Positions 25,843 through 36,011 are shown, counted from the first letter of the stretch. The stretch: 64,000 nucleotides of DNA from Polyodon spathula (GCF_017654505.1 NC_054558.1:14127628-14191627), one strand, 5' to 3'. Notes: generated by a model from the letters alone, not told the origin. A program made the numbers and translations.

Positions 25843-25921
<79 letters not shown>
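25843..25921. repeat. (TA)n microsatellite at right end of Tc1 element
   Basis: About 39 TA units starting at the transposon terminus and ending at a palindromic repeat. Confidence 0.97.
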
Positions 25922-25924
<3 letters not shown>

Positions 25925-26100
25925 ACATTAAAAGCATAGCAAACAGTAATAAAGCACAGTGGAAACATGGTAAAACATTGCAAAACCCAGAGAGGTATGG
26001 TAAAGTATATTAAAAACAAGGCAAACCATGGTAATTGCATAGTATAACCATAGGGAAATTGCAACATTACCATGCAAATTTACTATGGTAAACTTTTATA
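25922..26100 (-). repeat. ACCATAGTAAA palindromic repeat (MITE-like), full copy
   Basis: Best-preserved copy of a family seen about ten times in the window. Terminal part: TTTACTATGGTAAACTTTTA. Interior: GAGAGGTATGGTAAAGTATA and GGCAAACCATGGTAATTGCA. Units of TACCATG, ATGGTAAA and AGCATAG recur in both orientations, so the element is internally self-complementary. Confidence 0.75.
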
Positions 26101-26410
26101 AATGCATGTGAAGGTTGCACTATTGCATTTTGTGAAAACAAAACAAAAAAAAAAAAACAACCTGAAAATAACAAACAAAGAAGCACCAATGTTTTGTTTA
26201 ATTTTTTTTTAAAAAATGAGGATAACACCTTTGTGAATATCGCTCACTAATGCTTATTTTCTTGCTGCAGTAAATTGTTTTTTATTGGCCCTAAAAGGTG
26301 CCTTTTTAATAAATTGACAGAATAGTCAACTGGAATAGTTTAATAAGAACACACCCTTTTTAAAGATATACCTTCTAAACTGTCAGAAAAATGTAGTTCT
26401 TTTAGCTTCC

Positions 26411-26450
26411 TTTTTTTTTGGGGGGGGGGGGGTTGTTTGTTTGTTTGTTT
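26411..26450. repeat. T9-G13-(TTTG)n tract
   Basis: Nine T, thirteen G, then about four TTTG units; a low-complexity junction. Confidence 0.9.
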
Positions 26451-26871
26451 CTTTTTTTGTTAGTTGGGAACTTTAATTAATCCATAAAAACTGATTTGAA
26501 CAAAATGTTTTCATGGGGGGAGGACTCCCTCTCTGCCCCCATGGTTCCGCCACCAGAAAGCAGTTAACCATTCCTTCAATAATCCCTGAGCTATGTCAGG
26601 GTGGGCAGAGTGTTTACCCTGCTATTTTCAGTCTCATCAAGCTTTAGAGGGATTGTCGTTTACGCGCCTCATACAGTGCTCTTCAGCAGATACCTCTAAT
26701 CATCTGGAGAGTGCTTTCTTTGTATTCTTGTTAAGACATGCCTGAATCACTTTGCTTAAAGTAGGTGAAGACATTCTTAAAATGATTAGATGAAGCCACG
26801 TAACATTTGCAATTCTATGTACAAAAAGTAAGAACATGTTTGAAACTTCTGTCTATGTTTCCCGCCACACT

Positions 26872-26929
26872 TGACATCACATATGACATCATCAGTGACA
26901 TAAGCAATGACATCATTAAGCATGTGACA
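26872..26929 (+). repeat. 12-bp minisatellite of TGACATCA motifs
   Basis: Units TGACATCACATA, TGACATCATCAG, TGACATAAGCAA and TGACATCATTAAGCATG, then TGACAAA. Each unit carries a CRE/AP-1-like TGACATCA, one base from the palindromic CRE TGACGTCA. Confidence 0.75.
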
Positions 26930-27472
26930 AATTCTCCCTGAAGACTTGACATATGGACATAACTGTGGGAAACCATAGTTTTTGTGATTGGTAACATGTT
27001 CAGAAACTGCATTAGCATTACCACAATGTTTGGTGCTAAGCTAATTGTTTCACCAATGTTCTAAGTAAAAACAATACATTCAGAATACAGTAGTGCTATA
27101 GAATTAATTAGGGACCTTCCATGTATTACCGGAACTAATGTTAAACAAGCCATATTTCTTGAAACACTATCAGCAATTTTCATACAAACAATATTTTCAG
27201 TATCTGGAATTGCAACATTGGCTTTTCTGTATTAACTGCACTGTTTTACATGACAAAACGAGTCTGCAGTATGTGTATGTTTGCACTGTAATTAACCATT
27301 CTTCTTTCAGACTATGAATGCTTGCTAACATACTGTTATGTTGGAAGCCAATTATCACATTTAAGTGTGACAGGAAACATACACATAAGTGTGCAGTGTT
27401 AAGATTGCGTGGCTACCTTAGCTTCCAATTTCCTAACCTTTTGGACTTTTGCAACAAAAAGCTGTTTAACAA

Positions 27473-27582
27473 GGATGAGCAATACTTGAAGGTAATATCA
27501 TTAAGGAATAGAAAGAAGACAAGCATTCAATTGACACCAGAACTGGCAGAAACCACAGGTGTCGTTGTCCATCCATCAACAG
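27473..27582 (+). pseudogene. Tc1-like transposase N-terminal fragment, + copy
   Basis: The frame reads KDEQYLKVISLRNRKKTSIQ and LTPELAETTGVVVHPSTV. This is the linker and second helix-turn-helix region of a Tc1-like transposase (known members continue 'RRSLIRSGLKGCVAARKP'). At about 27582 the match stops abruptly and sequence of the opposite-strand copy begins. Its DNA is roughly 80% identical, by eye, to the reverse complement of 27740-27850. Confidence 0.8.
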
Positions 27583-27945
27583 TCCAAAGCACTTTTGACC
27601 ATTGTTCCATAGTCCAAATTCTGTGTTCTTGTTCATATTTTAGCTTTTTAGTCTTGTCCTCCTTTCTTAACAGAGGTATTCTTACTGCAACACATCCTTT
27701 AAGTCCTGATTTTAAGAGTGAGCTTTGTACTGTTGGTTTAATGGACAACTGCAATTGTGACTTCTGCCAGTTCTGTTGTCAATTCAACGCTTGTCTTCTT
27801 TTTGTTCCTTAAGGATATTATGTTCAAGTATTCTTCATCCTTGTTAGACAGCATGTTGGGTCTTCCAATCCTAGGTTTGTCAATTACATATGATGTTTCT
27901 CTGTACTTGTTGATTATGCTTCGGATACCACACCTGGACAACAGA
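27583..27945 (-). pseudogene. Tc1-like transposase N-terminal/core fragment, - copy
   Basis: Minus-strand reading from about 27941 gives GIRSIINKYRETSYVIDKPR and IGRPNMLSNKDEEYLNIISL, then RNKKKTSVELTTELAEVTIA. These are the paired helix-turn-helix domains with the GRP linker. A frame change follows near 27740, and then IKPTVQSSLLKSGLKGCVAV, PLLRKEDKTKKLKYEQEHRI and WTMEQWSKVLW. This leads up to the position where the first catalytic Asp (WSDES-like) should occur, but the copy breaks there (27583) at the join with the + copy. The catalytic core is absent, so it is inactive. Confidence 0.85.
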
Positions 27946-28091
27946 GTGATGCAAGCTATTTAACTCAATGTTTTTCTTTCTTTATGCAAGTCAAGGTTAT
28001 AATAGTAAAAAACACTAGTGGAGACTTTGAGTAAATTGTTGATGCTCATAATGCAACATGTCTAAGACTTTTCCACAGCAGTGTACATATA

Positions 28092-28422
28092 CAGCTATGA
28101 TCCACAGTTTTGCATCACCCTATAGAGTTAACTAATTTTGCTTCATAAAGTCGAATGAAACCTACTGAATAATGTTATGTAAACAGATTGAATTACATAC
28201 CGCTTTTCAGTTTTTCATATACTTAATGAAATAACTGACAAATCTAACATGAATTACTGTACTATTATTATGGCTTCCATTAGACTTTGGGGTTGTAATT
28301 TCCTTGATTACATGATGTTACATAAAATATCTAAATTATGTTCCTACAGCTTTTTTTTTTTTTTTTAAATTATGTCTCAATCCTCGAAAAATTCTAGGTC
28401 ATGCAAAACTTTTGGCCACAGC

Positions 28423-28423
<1 letters not shown>
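28092..28423. mobile_element. Tc1-type MITE (332 bp)
   Basis: Left end CAGCTATGATCCACAGTTTT then GCATCACC; right end, reverse complemented, AGCTGTGGCCAAAAGTTTTG then CATGACCTAGAATT. Terminal inverted repeats flanked by TA on both sides. The interior has a poly(T) run but no transposase. The ends match, from memory, a widespread 'CAGCTATGGCCAAAAGTTTTGC' Tc1 family of fishes; this is a deleted derivative. Confidence 0.85.

Positions 28424-28448
<25 letters not shown>
28424..28448. repeat. (TA)n microsatellite at MITE end
   Basis: About 12 TA units beginning at the MITE terminus. Confidence 0.95.
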
Positions 28449-28453
<5 letters not shown>

Positions 28454-30126
28454 CACTACACACAAGTGCATTAGTAAGTGGTTTGAATTTATCACCCTAG
28501 GCATATCCAGGATAAATTACATCTGAATGTTTTTAGATACATATTTGGGGGTTCTGCGGTGCTGTAAAACGCTTTTAAAAATATACCTGTGGCTTACCCC
28601 ATTGAGGCTGTACATTGATCCAATCCACCGCTTCATTCTTAAAACCTGCCCTTTTTTTTGAGTGCTTTTGAAATATAGATGCATTATTCATGGAAAGGAA
28701 CTGACAATAGAAAATTGTTAATGAAAGTCCAGTTAATGAAAAATAAAATGACAGCTATTAAGGACATAAAGAAAATAAATCATATATTACAAAAAGATAA
28801 CAACAAATATAGGTCTTCAGTTAATGTTACTTGCAACAATAACAACACAACCCTTACAGCACAGAAGCAGCATTATTATTGAGATTAATCTCACAAATAA
28901 AACAGTGTATATCTTCCACAAATCCAGTGAGGTTTCAAAGCTAGCTAGTCAACATTGCTGGCTAATCCAGGGAAAGTAATAAGGTAGCATCTACACATTT
29001 TTGAGCAGGTAGCACATTTCCATGCATAGAGCTGTTTTGCCATTTAATAGGTCATTTTACAATATGTGAAAATCTGAAAGTAATTTGCAGATTCACATTC
29101 ATCTACCATTACATTAACTTTGACGTACTTGAAAGAGATTGAACTCAAGACAATCCAGCTGCATTTTAAAACTTTAAACCTGGTGTCTTATTATTGTTAT
29201 TTATAACCAGCTTTACAGTGGCTAATCCTTTGAAATTCAACTTTCAGATTCCTCTATTAAGATTCTACAGTAAATTAAAGATTTTAAAAGTTTTTGTATT
29301 GTTATTAAATGTGGTTTGGTATTACAGGAGTTAAAAACAGTTTCTGTATGCACAACTAGTGTTTTTCTTGGCTTTGCAATTTTTTGGTGAGTTAAATATT
29401 AGTTTAGTATTTCCTTTGCCAGCCTTTCATGAAGTCTCTCAGGGAGGTTTGAAAGTGTTTTTGCAAAGGAGTTTTGGAGAGGAATTCTGTTGTTTTAAAG
29501 TCGTAAAACTGGCAAGGAACTTTTCAGAACAACAATTTAACTGTTTTCTGCAATTAAGATGTTTCTTACTAGTTTCATTCATGCATTCGCATTTTCACTT
29601 GATTAAATATAGGGCCCTTTTGGCTCTCGACAGACCTAGCACTCATTTCAGATGACACAATGTCACATTTCCATCTAAACCAGCATCCAAAACACAAGCT
29701 CATCTCATTCACCTGATCCAAGCGCATGTATCATGTTTTTTGTATGATTTCTGTTTATTAATTTATTCACATTTTCCTGATGGTATAAGATATTCACAGT
29801 CTACATATTTAGTCTACATATTTTTATTTATTTTTTCTGCAGATTTAAACCTAGCCTCTTGCGTCCAGTGCATTGGCTGCTCATTAGGTAACTTCCACCA
29901 TCAGCATGGAGAGATTGCATGGAGTACCCCCAGCCTGCAAGCCTAAATGGGGCTGACAGAGTCACAACTGATATCAGTTTGATTGGATGGAAATTAACTA
30001 ATGAAGTCTGATTTCAAACCTCTAGCAAGGTAGTCCCAGTAACAGATGGAAACATGGAATGCATTCCAAAATTAGTGCCAAAGAAGGTCAGTGAAACCAT
30101 CTGTTTAACACTTACGGAAATATGCA
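28449..30126. other. Unique stretch, no gene seen
   Basis: AT-rich single-copy sequence. The 98-codon frame at 29359-29655 has no domain I recognise. Confidence 0.45.
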
Positions 30127-30365
30127 TTTTTATATGCACAAGCTTGCAGCATGCACATTGTTTTAATATGCGCAAGCTTGCAGCATGCACACTGTTTTTA
30201 TATGCGCAAGCTTGCAGCATGCACACTGTTTTTTTATGCACAAACTTGCAGCATGCACACTGTTTTTATATGCACAAGCCCGAAGTATGCACACTGTTTT
30301 TATATGCACAAGCCTGAAGTATGCACAAGCTTGCAGTATGCTCACTGTTTTTATATGCACGCTTC
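30127..30365 (+). repeat. 34-bp minisatellite, about 7 copies
   Basis: The unit is ATATGCGCAAGCTTGCAGCA followed by TGCACACTGTTTTT. It contains the palindrome GCAAGCTTGC (HindIII core) and GCATGC. Later copies mutate GCTTGCAGC to CCCGAAGT or CCTGAAGT, and one unit is interrupted. Because 34 is not a multiple of 3, open frames in three registers repeat the same peptide (MHTVF.CASLQHA); these are not genes. Confidence 0.95.
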
Positions 30366-30496
30366 TATACATTTTGTTTTATGGATGTTGGTTTGATTTC
30401 ACAAAATATTGTCATTTTTTATAACTTTTAAATGCCTTTATAATGGTAAAGGTAGGAAAGAAACAAAAATATCAGAAAATTAACAAATCCCTTCTA

Positions 30497-30690
30497 AAGG
30501 TGTACCACAGTAAATTTGCAGTTTTCACATACTTTTCCATGGTTATACTATGCATTTACCATAGTTTACCATGTTTTTAAATATTTTTACCATACCTCTC
30601 TAGGCTTTACAATGCTTCCCTGTGCTTTACTATGCTTTCATTCTGCTCTATTGCACTTTGCTATGCTTTTACTGTGGGGAACTTTGGCCC
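30497..30690 (+). repeat. ACCATAGTAAA palindromic repeat copy
   Basis: Contains CCATGGTTATACTATGCATT, TACCATAGTTTACCATG, ACCATACCTCTC and TATGCTTTTACTGTGG: the same order as the 25922-26100 copy, in opposite orientation. Confidence 0.75.
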
Positions 30691-30744
30691 ATTGGAACTC
30701 GTCCAGTTCCTAGTAATTAGACAAGCAATGTGAAGTGGGATTCA

Positions 30745-30832
30745 AATCGCTTAGCATCAACAGCATGGCTAGGTAACCCATTCCATACCCTCACCACTCT
30801 TTGTGTGAAGAAGGGTCTCCTACCCTTTCTCC
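30745..30832 (+). repeat. 'GGCCATTCGGCCC' family dispersed repeat, fragment
   Basis: CAGCATCAACAGCATGGCTA and CATTCCATACCCTCACCACT correspond to the CAGCTTCAACAACATCACTG and GATTCCAGACCCTCACAATT portion of the 44184-44390 copy. Confidence 0.6.
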
Positions 30833-31240
30833 AATAAATACTGTTATAACAAAGCATTATCACAAAAACACCAAGAACCGATTACCTATTGCCAAGACCA
30901 TAATCATTTGTGAGCACATATTGGCGTGAAATGCAGTGCTTTTAAATTATTTGTAGTCTCCTAGTTATGCTTGCCATTCTTAACTTTCATATTGTGATGA
31001 TTCTCTGTAATAAATTAATGAACACAGTATAAAATACGGTTCACTGAAATACCTAAAGCTCCTAAACACCTGCTTCTAGAGCAGAGGCCATGCTGACAGG
31101 GATGCTTCACCAGAATTTTATTGTATGCATGTATGACTGCAAATATGTTTTTATTGAATCTAAATATCCGTTTACAGAATGAATATGGATTACTTCACTC
31201 ATTTATGCATGACTGACGTGCACAATATGGCAATATGGGA

Positions 31241-31273
31241 TTATATTATTATATATATACTAACCTTATATAT

Positions 31274-31331
<58 letters not shown>

Positions 31332-31338
31332 ATATATA
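31241..31338. repeat. Imperfect (TA)n microsatellite
   Basis: TA-rich block with a few GATA and TTTA interruptions. Confidence 0.93.
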
Positions 31339-31703
31339 ATATATCATCGATATATTGAAAGAACTTTCTTATTACATCTTGAGAACTCAGAAGCATGAAG
31401 ATAGATTTGACAGTGGAAACATAAATAAGTTTACACAGAAACAGAACCGACACAAGGCATTTCTGATTGACCGCAATGAAAAGTCACAGTAAAGGATAAT
31501 GTACAGTATATGATACTAGATGGCTTTTATAATTATAATATTATAATTTTATCTATTATAAGCTAGTAAAAGAGATAACTTTTGTTGTTTATTTTTGAGG
31601 AGCACGCAAAGTAATGCAATAAATCCCGGTTTTGAGTATTTGTTTTGAGGTTTCAGGTACAGATCAATAAATGACATCTGTTTGTGTTTGTTTCTGCCTG
31701 CAG

Positions 31704-31781
31704 GCTACATACACAGACTGCTCTTCCTTCTTGAGAGATGAGTTGGATCAATATGGACACCTGGACTGTGCATCTTGTTAG
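31704..31781 (+). CDS. Exon-like short open frame, unidentified
   Basis: A good 3' splice site (TGTGTTTGTTTCTGCCTGCAG-like) at 31703 is followed by a frame reading ATYTDCSSFLRDELDQYGHL DCASC to a TAG at 31779-31781. The peptide has balanced composition, unlike the low-complexity frames around it. I do not recognise it, no partner exon is visible, and 25 codons may be open by chance. Confidence 0.15.
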   Translation, partial: ATYTDCSSFLRDELDQYGHLDCASC

Positions 31782-32669
31782 CCCACAGTGATTCTTTTTG
31801 GTATCTCACTGTACAGAGCCAGCCTGTGGATTGACAGACAGACAAGCAACAGGCTTCAGTCTCTAGTGCTGTCTTGGCAGATGTAGAGGTATGGTAGTGC
31901 ACCTAAGAAGATGGGCTCCACTGCATCATTCCCAATACTGTTGATACCTGTCACATTGCATTCATCTCAATGTTATTCAAGCACTAGACAGTAAATAGTT
32001 GTACCACAGATGCCTTTCAGATTCCTACATAGATTAGCTCGCAGATAAGTGGAGAGGCTGGTCGTAGAGAAGCCAGGGGCAGGGGGGGAGGATAGACTAA
32101 GCCAGAAAGCAGGTGGAGGCTGAGGAGGAGGAGGTGAACTCTGGCGCACAGTGGGGGAATAGTGGATTGAGGTAAGATATAAATCCTTTCCTTGCCAATC
32201 ATTGGATATATTGTTTATCAGGGTACAAATAAGAAACTAGCTGTTCAACTGACACTTCAGTCTGGCATTGGAAGAGCCTAAAATATGCTTGATGCTCACA
32301 TGATCTGATCTCAGTGAGTTCCCTTCCAGAACCATGCCAGATTTAGGTGAGCATGTTGCTCAATGCAACTGCTGTGCTGAGGGATGAGTTTGCATGGGTA
32401 TCCACTCTTCTACCCCTTGTCAAGTCATTGATATACTTCTGCTTTCCCATTATTGTTGCTGAATAGTGCACACAGGAGGTCTAGAGGATTTGCATCTATT
32501 ACAGACTAGGGGATTTTTTTGTTCAGTTAGTTTATATTAAACTATAATGATCTATATAAATTTGAAGATCTGTTCTATTCAATTATAAAAAGCCCATTCA
32601 ATGTCTGCCCAGTTGGATCTGGCATAGCCGTGAATTAGAGATGCAAATCAGGTTGATCATGTGATGTGA

Positions 32670-32800
32670 CATGTGATGCTGATGACGATGGCTACTTTCA
32701 AGATGATAATGCACCCACCTACTGTGCAAGCATGAGGCACACATTATTTGACAGAGACTTCCACGAGCACTTCAATCCCTGATCACATTCGAATTGCATA
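32670..32800 (+). mobile_element. Tc1/mariner-like relic fragment
   Basis: GGCTACTTTCAAGATGATAA then TGCACCCACCTACTGTGCAA reads FQDDNAPTYCA, the second-Asp block. It is closely alike to 13166-13205. Only this part is preserved. Confidence 0.5.
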
Positions 32801-33000
32801 TGCTTGGGAGGAACGTGGAAATACTAAAGGAAACTAAAATTCAATAACAAACATTTTTGTCTTAAAAAAAAATCAACAATACATTTGACATCACTGTCCT
32901 CTGCCTACTTCCCTAAATCAATATTATTGGCTGAATGGATCCCTCAGACACCTCCCAACACGTTCTGGAGTCTAAGCCACATTGTGTCAAGGCTGAGAGA

Positions 33001-33003
<3 letters not shown>

Positions 33004-33049
<46 letters not shown>
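33004..33049. repeat. (GA)n microsatellite
   Basis: About 22 GA units. Confidence 0.97.
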
Positions 33050-33051
<2 letters not shown>

Positions 33052-33056
33052 AGGGT

Positions 33057-33450
33057 GATTATATTGCTTTTGATTGGTTTGCTTAAATTTAGACATGTTT
33101 TAATTGCAGGGGGGAGGTCTTTTTCAATAACTCAATCATAAATCAGTAGTTCAAAAGGGATTTGCTCCTTCTGGTCTTTGCTCTGTCTTTTGGGAATTAA
33201 TAACCCATCTGTAATTCATAACTCAAATGCATCTAATTGCTTAAATAAAAAAAATCACTGCGCTGTGGTGAAAATGTGTTTGTTGGCTCATCACCAACAC
33301 CGTGTTTTCTTAACAGAGAATTTGCAGATGTGCTGGCTAATTACAATCCTGCTGCTATGCAGTGCAAATACTCAGCACAGCAAGTCACCAGCAGGTCAAA
33401 TCAGCATGCAAATACAGGATTATTCTTTTAATGCCCTGTTACAATAAAGC
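33057..33450. promoter_or_regulatory. Candidate conserved non-coding element
   Basis: Complex single-copy sequence between two microsatellites. It is full of homeodomain-type cores (TTTAATTGC, TAATTC, CTAATTGCTTAAA, GCTAATTACAA) and an octamer-like ATGCAAATA, with few CpG and no coding frame. This texture is typical of vertebrate developmental enhancers; the call is inference only. Confidence 0.2.
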
Positions 33451-33489
33451 TTAAATGTGCAGTGTCCTATCACTCAAACTCTGTGTCTG

Positions 33490-33491
<2 letters not shown>

Positions 33492-33552
<61 letters not shown>
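33492..33552. repeat. (TTA)n microsatellite
   Basis: About 20 TTA units. Confidence 0.97.
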
Positions 33553-33554
<2 letters not shown>

Positions 33555-33650
33555 TAGTAATTTAGCAGACTATTTTATCCAAAGCGACTTAGAGAGACTA
33601 GGGTCTGAACTATGTATCAACAACTGCTGCAGGGTCACTTACAACCGGAC
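33555..33650 (+). repeat. Fish dispersed sequence 'TTTAGCAGAC...CCAAAGCGACTTA'
   Basis: TTTAGCAGACTATTTTATCC and AAAGCGACTTAGAGAGACTA match a short motif, known from memory to be highly repeated in fish genomes (TTTAGCAGACGCTTTTATCC, AAAGCGACTTACA). It is probably a SINE/MITE core just 3' of the microsatellite. Confidence 0.55.
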
Positions 33651-33699
33651 TTCAGTTTCACGTCTCAGCCAAATTATAGCTGACAAGAAAATTTCATAA

Positions 33700-33960
33700 A
33701 TCTTACTGGTTGTGCACTTCCTGTAGCTATATAGGTCACTTGAAATAAACACATGTTACAGCAAACATGTATTTTCATTTAAAACATGACTTGGTACTGG
33801 TTTAGATTAAAGGAAGCTCTTAGTTTCTGTGCCTTATTCGTGGTTCTCTGTCATGGGTGGTAGTGTCTTCTGTTCGAAGCATGTTACGGTATGGAAAGCA
33901 TGGCAGTGAGTAAGGGTTGAATGGGTGGGGGCAGTTTCACCCTCCAGAAGTGCAACACAA
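33700..33960. repeat. Copy of an unnamed dispersed palindromic repeat ('X1')
   Basis: ATGTATTTTCATTTAAAACA parallels ATATTTTCATTTTAAAACAT at 44770. GGGTGGGGGCAGTTTCACCC then TCCAG is the inverted form of CTCCTGGAGAGCGAAATTGC CCCCACCCC at 44875-44905. Boundaries approximate. Confidence 0.5.
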
Positions 33961-34003
33961 TCTGAAAGCATGGCTTACAAATACAGATTTATTCATAGTA
34001 CCA

Positions 34004-34056
<53 letters not shown>
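34004..34056. repeat. (AAT)n microsatellite
   Basis: About 17 AAT units directly before a pogo-like terminus. Confidence 0.97.
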
Positions 34057-34059
<3 letters not shown>

Positions 34060-34064
34060 TAAAA

Positions 34065-34830
34065 CAATAGTCTCAGACTACGCGAACACCCCTCTGGAAG
34101 CCACTTTAAGACAAAGTTAGCCACCAGACGCTGTATGTATCAATACATAAGTAAATAAAATGTATTACTTATCATGAAGCAAAGAAAAACAATAGACAAG
34201 TGTATGTTAATAAACTATACTAATAAAGGAACTGTCAAACTAAATTAAACACAACACCCCTACACCCGTTAAAAAAATGCAGTAGCAATGTACAAGACAT
34301 GCATATTATTTAACAGAATGGTGAAGCAACTCACCAGAACGGAAATACCAAATTGCTCGTCAACTTCTGTCTTATTCAGGTTTTTTTCAAGAGCTCGAAC
34401 AATTTCCAACTTTTTGTAGCAAGAGAAACAGCGGCGTATTTTGTCGTTTGTTTACATTCCATTTTTTAGCAATGAGGTGCACTCGTGGAAATCAGAATAC
34501 AGAAGGAGCCAATGATATGACGACGGTTCTGAAAAGATTTAATAAACCAATCAGTGTGTCTCAAGATACTCTCATGATGACAAGTCACATTTGAAAAGAC
34601 TGAATAAACCATTTACATTTAGATTTGATGATGATGATTTATCAGGTTACAAAACTGTGCTGTATCCATTGTGAACAAATCACTATCGGTGCCAAGAACG
34701 GGTACTTTTAAGCAAAGTTCCTGTTCCTTTAGCCAGAGCATTTACAATGGGAAAAATGTGTTTCACCACAAGGGTGTTCCCTTAGATGAAGTGTTCTCTT
34801 AGGAGGTGTCCCTATACGCAGAGACTACTG
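34065..34830 (-). mobile_element. Decayed pogo/Tigger-like transposon
   Basis: The ends form a degenerate inverted repeat: right end (reverse complement) CAGTAGTCTCTGCGTATAGG then GACACC; left end CAATAGTCTCAGACTACGCG then AACACC. Both are next to TA. The right-end sequence 'CCTCCTAAGAGAACAC' resembles pogo-type termini. The interior holds a minus-strand pogo/CENP-B-like helix-turn-helix fragment. About 770 bp, so internally deleted. Confidence 0.6.
34345..34462 (-). pseudogene. pogo/CENP-B-like N-terminal HTH fragment
   Basis: Minus-strand reading from the ATG at 34462 gives MECKQTTKYAAVSLATK. After a one-base shift it continues LEIVRALEKNLNKTEVDEQF and GISVL. This matches the start of pogo/Tigger and CENP-B-like DNA-binding domains ('LSLxTKLEIIRALEEGxxKxxVAKxFGIxxST'). 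The second HTH and the DDE core are missing, so it is a remnant of the element it sits in. Confidence 0.6.
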
Positions 34831-35059
<229 letters not shown>

Positions 35060-36011
35060 CATGTAATTAAGGTAATTATATAATTATTTATTTTTCTCTG
35101 AATCAACAGAGTTCTAAATACCTCACTTTGAATTTCCTCCTGAGAAACAGGCTCTGATAATGACCCCAATGAATCTGCCAGCATTAGCCAAACTGCATGA
35201 ATTGTTCCAGGAATTCTCCTCAATCCTGGCATAGTTTCTCTCGCCGCCTCTCCTACCTGAGGCTGGCATTTCACTAGCACACAAAGTAGACTATTGTGTT
35301 CCCCGGCTGCTATACATTTACCCTTTAACGGGGCCCTTTGATCACAGGCATATCATTGGTCTAACCCTTGACAGATACAAAAAATGCCTGGCCTAGTCTA
35401 TGGGCCCTTTAAACTAGTCTCAATTTACCTTTAATAAGGTCTATTCAGGCTTCGTGGAGACGGGGGACTTTCAGAAATGTATAGACAGAGGAGCTTTTAA
35501 CAGTAAGGTCACATTATCTCTACTTATAAATAAATCTCAGGAAAGAGTCCTTTTGTTTTTACTGACCACTGCTAAACGTTGCATCCTAATAAATGGGAAG
35601 GATACCAGTCCACCATCATTTGAGTTACGGAGACACACTTCAAAATAATTTTTACAATATGAAACTACTATTATAAATTACACAAACCTGATTTATTACA
35701 GAAACATCTGAGATACCCTTTTTTATCTTTATTTATTAAATATGTATGAAATATATCTTAAAATATACTATTAGTACTATACTATCAGTTTTCTCATGAA
35801 CTGGTGAGTTATGTATTGCTGTTGATGTATAATTTTTATTTACTTATTTATAAAGCTGTTCGAGATGAAATCCTTGAATTGAATTTTTGTAAACTTTTAA
35901 ACTCATTAATAAAGTTTTATTCTGTAAAAAAGCAAGGTCACATTAACAGAAAGGGGACCCTTCTATTTTACTGCACCAGAGTGATCACATATTTTACTTT
36001 TTATATAAATG
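35060..36011. other. Unique stretch, part conserved-element-like
   Basis: 35080-35460 is complex, with balanced composition and no frame, and looks like non-coding conserved DNA. 35640-36010 is AT-rich. No gene seen. Confidence 0.4.

Larger units (their letters stand above)
26101..27410. other. Unique stretch, no gene seen
   Basis: AT-rich up to 26500. The part at 26500-26720 is complex and conserved-element-like. A CRE-like minisatellite follows at 26872. No open frame with a domain. Confidence 0.45.
27411..28083. mobile_element. Fold-back Tc1-like remnant
   Basis: Two pieces of the same Tc1-like transposase face each other: a + strand N-terminal piece (27473-27582) and a - strand N-terminal-to-core piece (27945-27583). 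The right terminus CTAAGACTTTTCCACAGCAG ends at 28083 next to TA and resembles the known 'CTAAGACTTTTGCACAGTA' Tc1-type end. The left boundary is uncertain and no matching left terminus was found. Confidence 0.75.
30833..33003. other. Mostly unique stretch, no confident gene
   Basis: Contains a (TA)n tract, one candidate exon-like frame (31704-31781) and a Tc1 relic. A purine-rich, splice-bounded but stop-filled segment at 32017-32173, ending in GAG|GTAAGA, could be a non-coding exon. Confidence 0.4.

Noticed and set aside
29835..29885. Acceptor-like TTTTTTCTGCAG with a following SLLRPVHWLLIR peptide resembling a LINE 'LHWLPVR' block
   Set aside because: The match is too short, no neighbouring reverse-transcriptase text is visible, and the frame closes at once.
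5348..30365. CRISPR-like arrays at the two minisatellites (5.35 kb and 30.1 kb)
   Set aside because: Units are contiguous without unique spacers and the context is eukaryotic.
32017..32173. Splice-bounded purine-rich segment as a coding exon
   Set aside because: All three forward frames contain stops; at best a non-coding exon.
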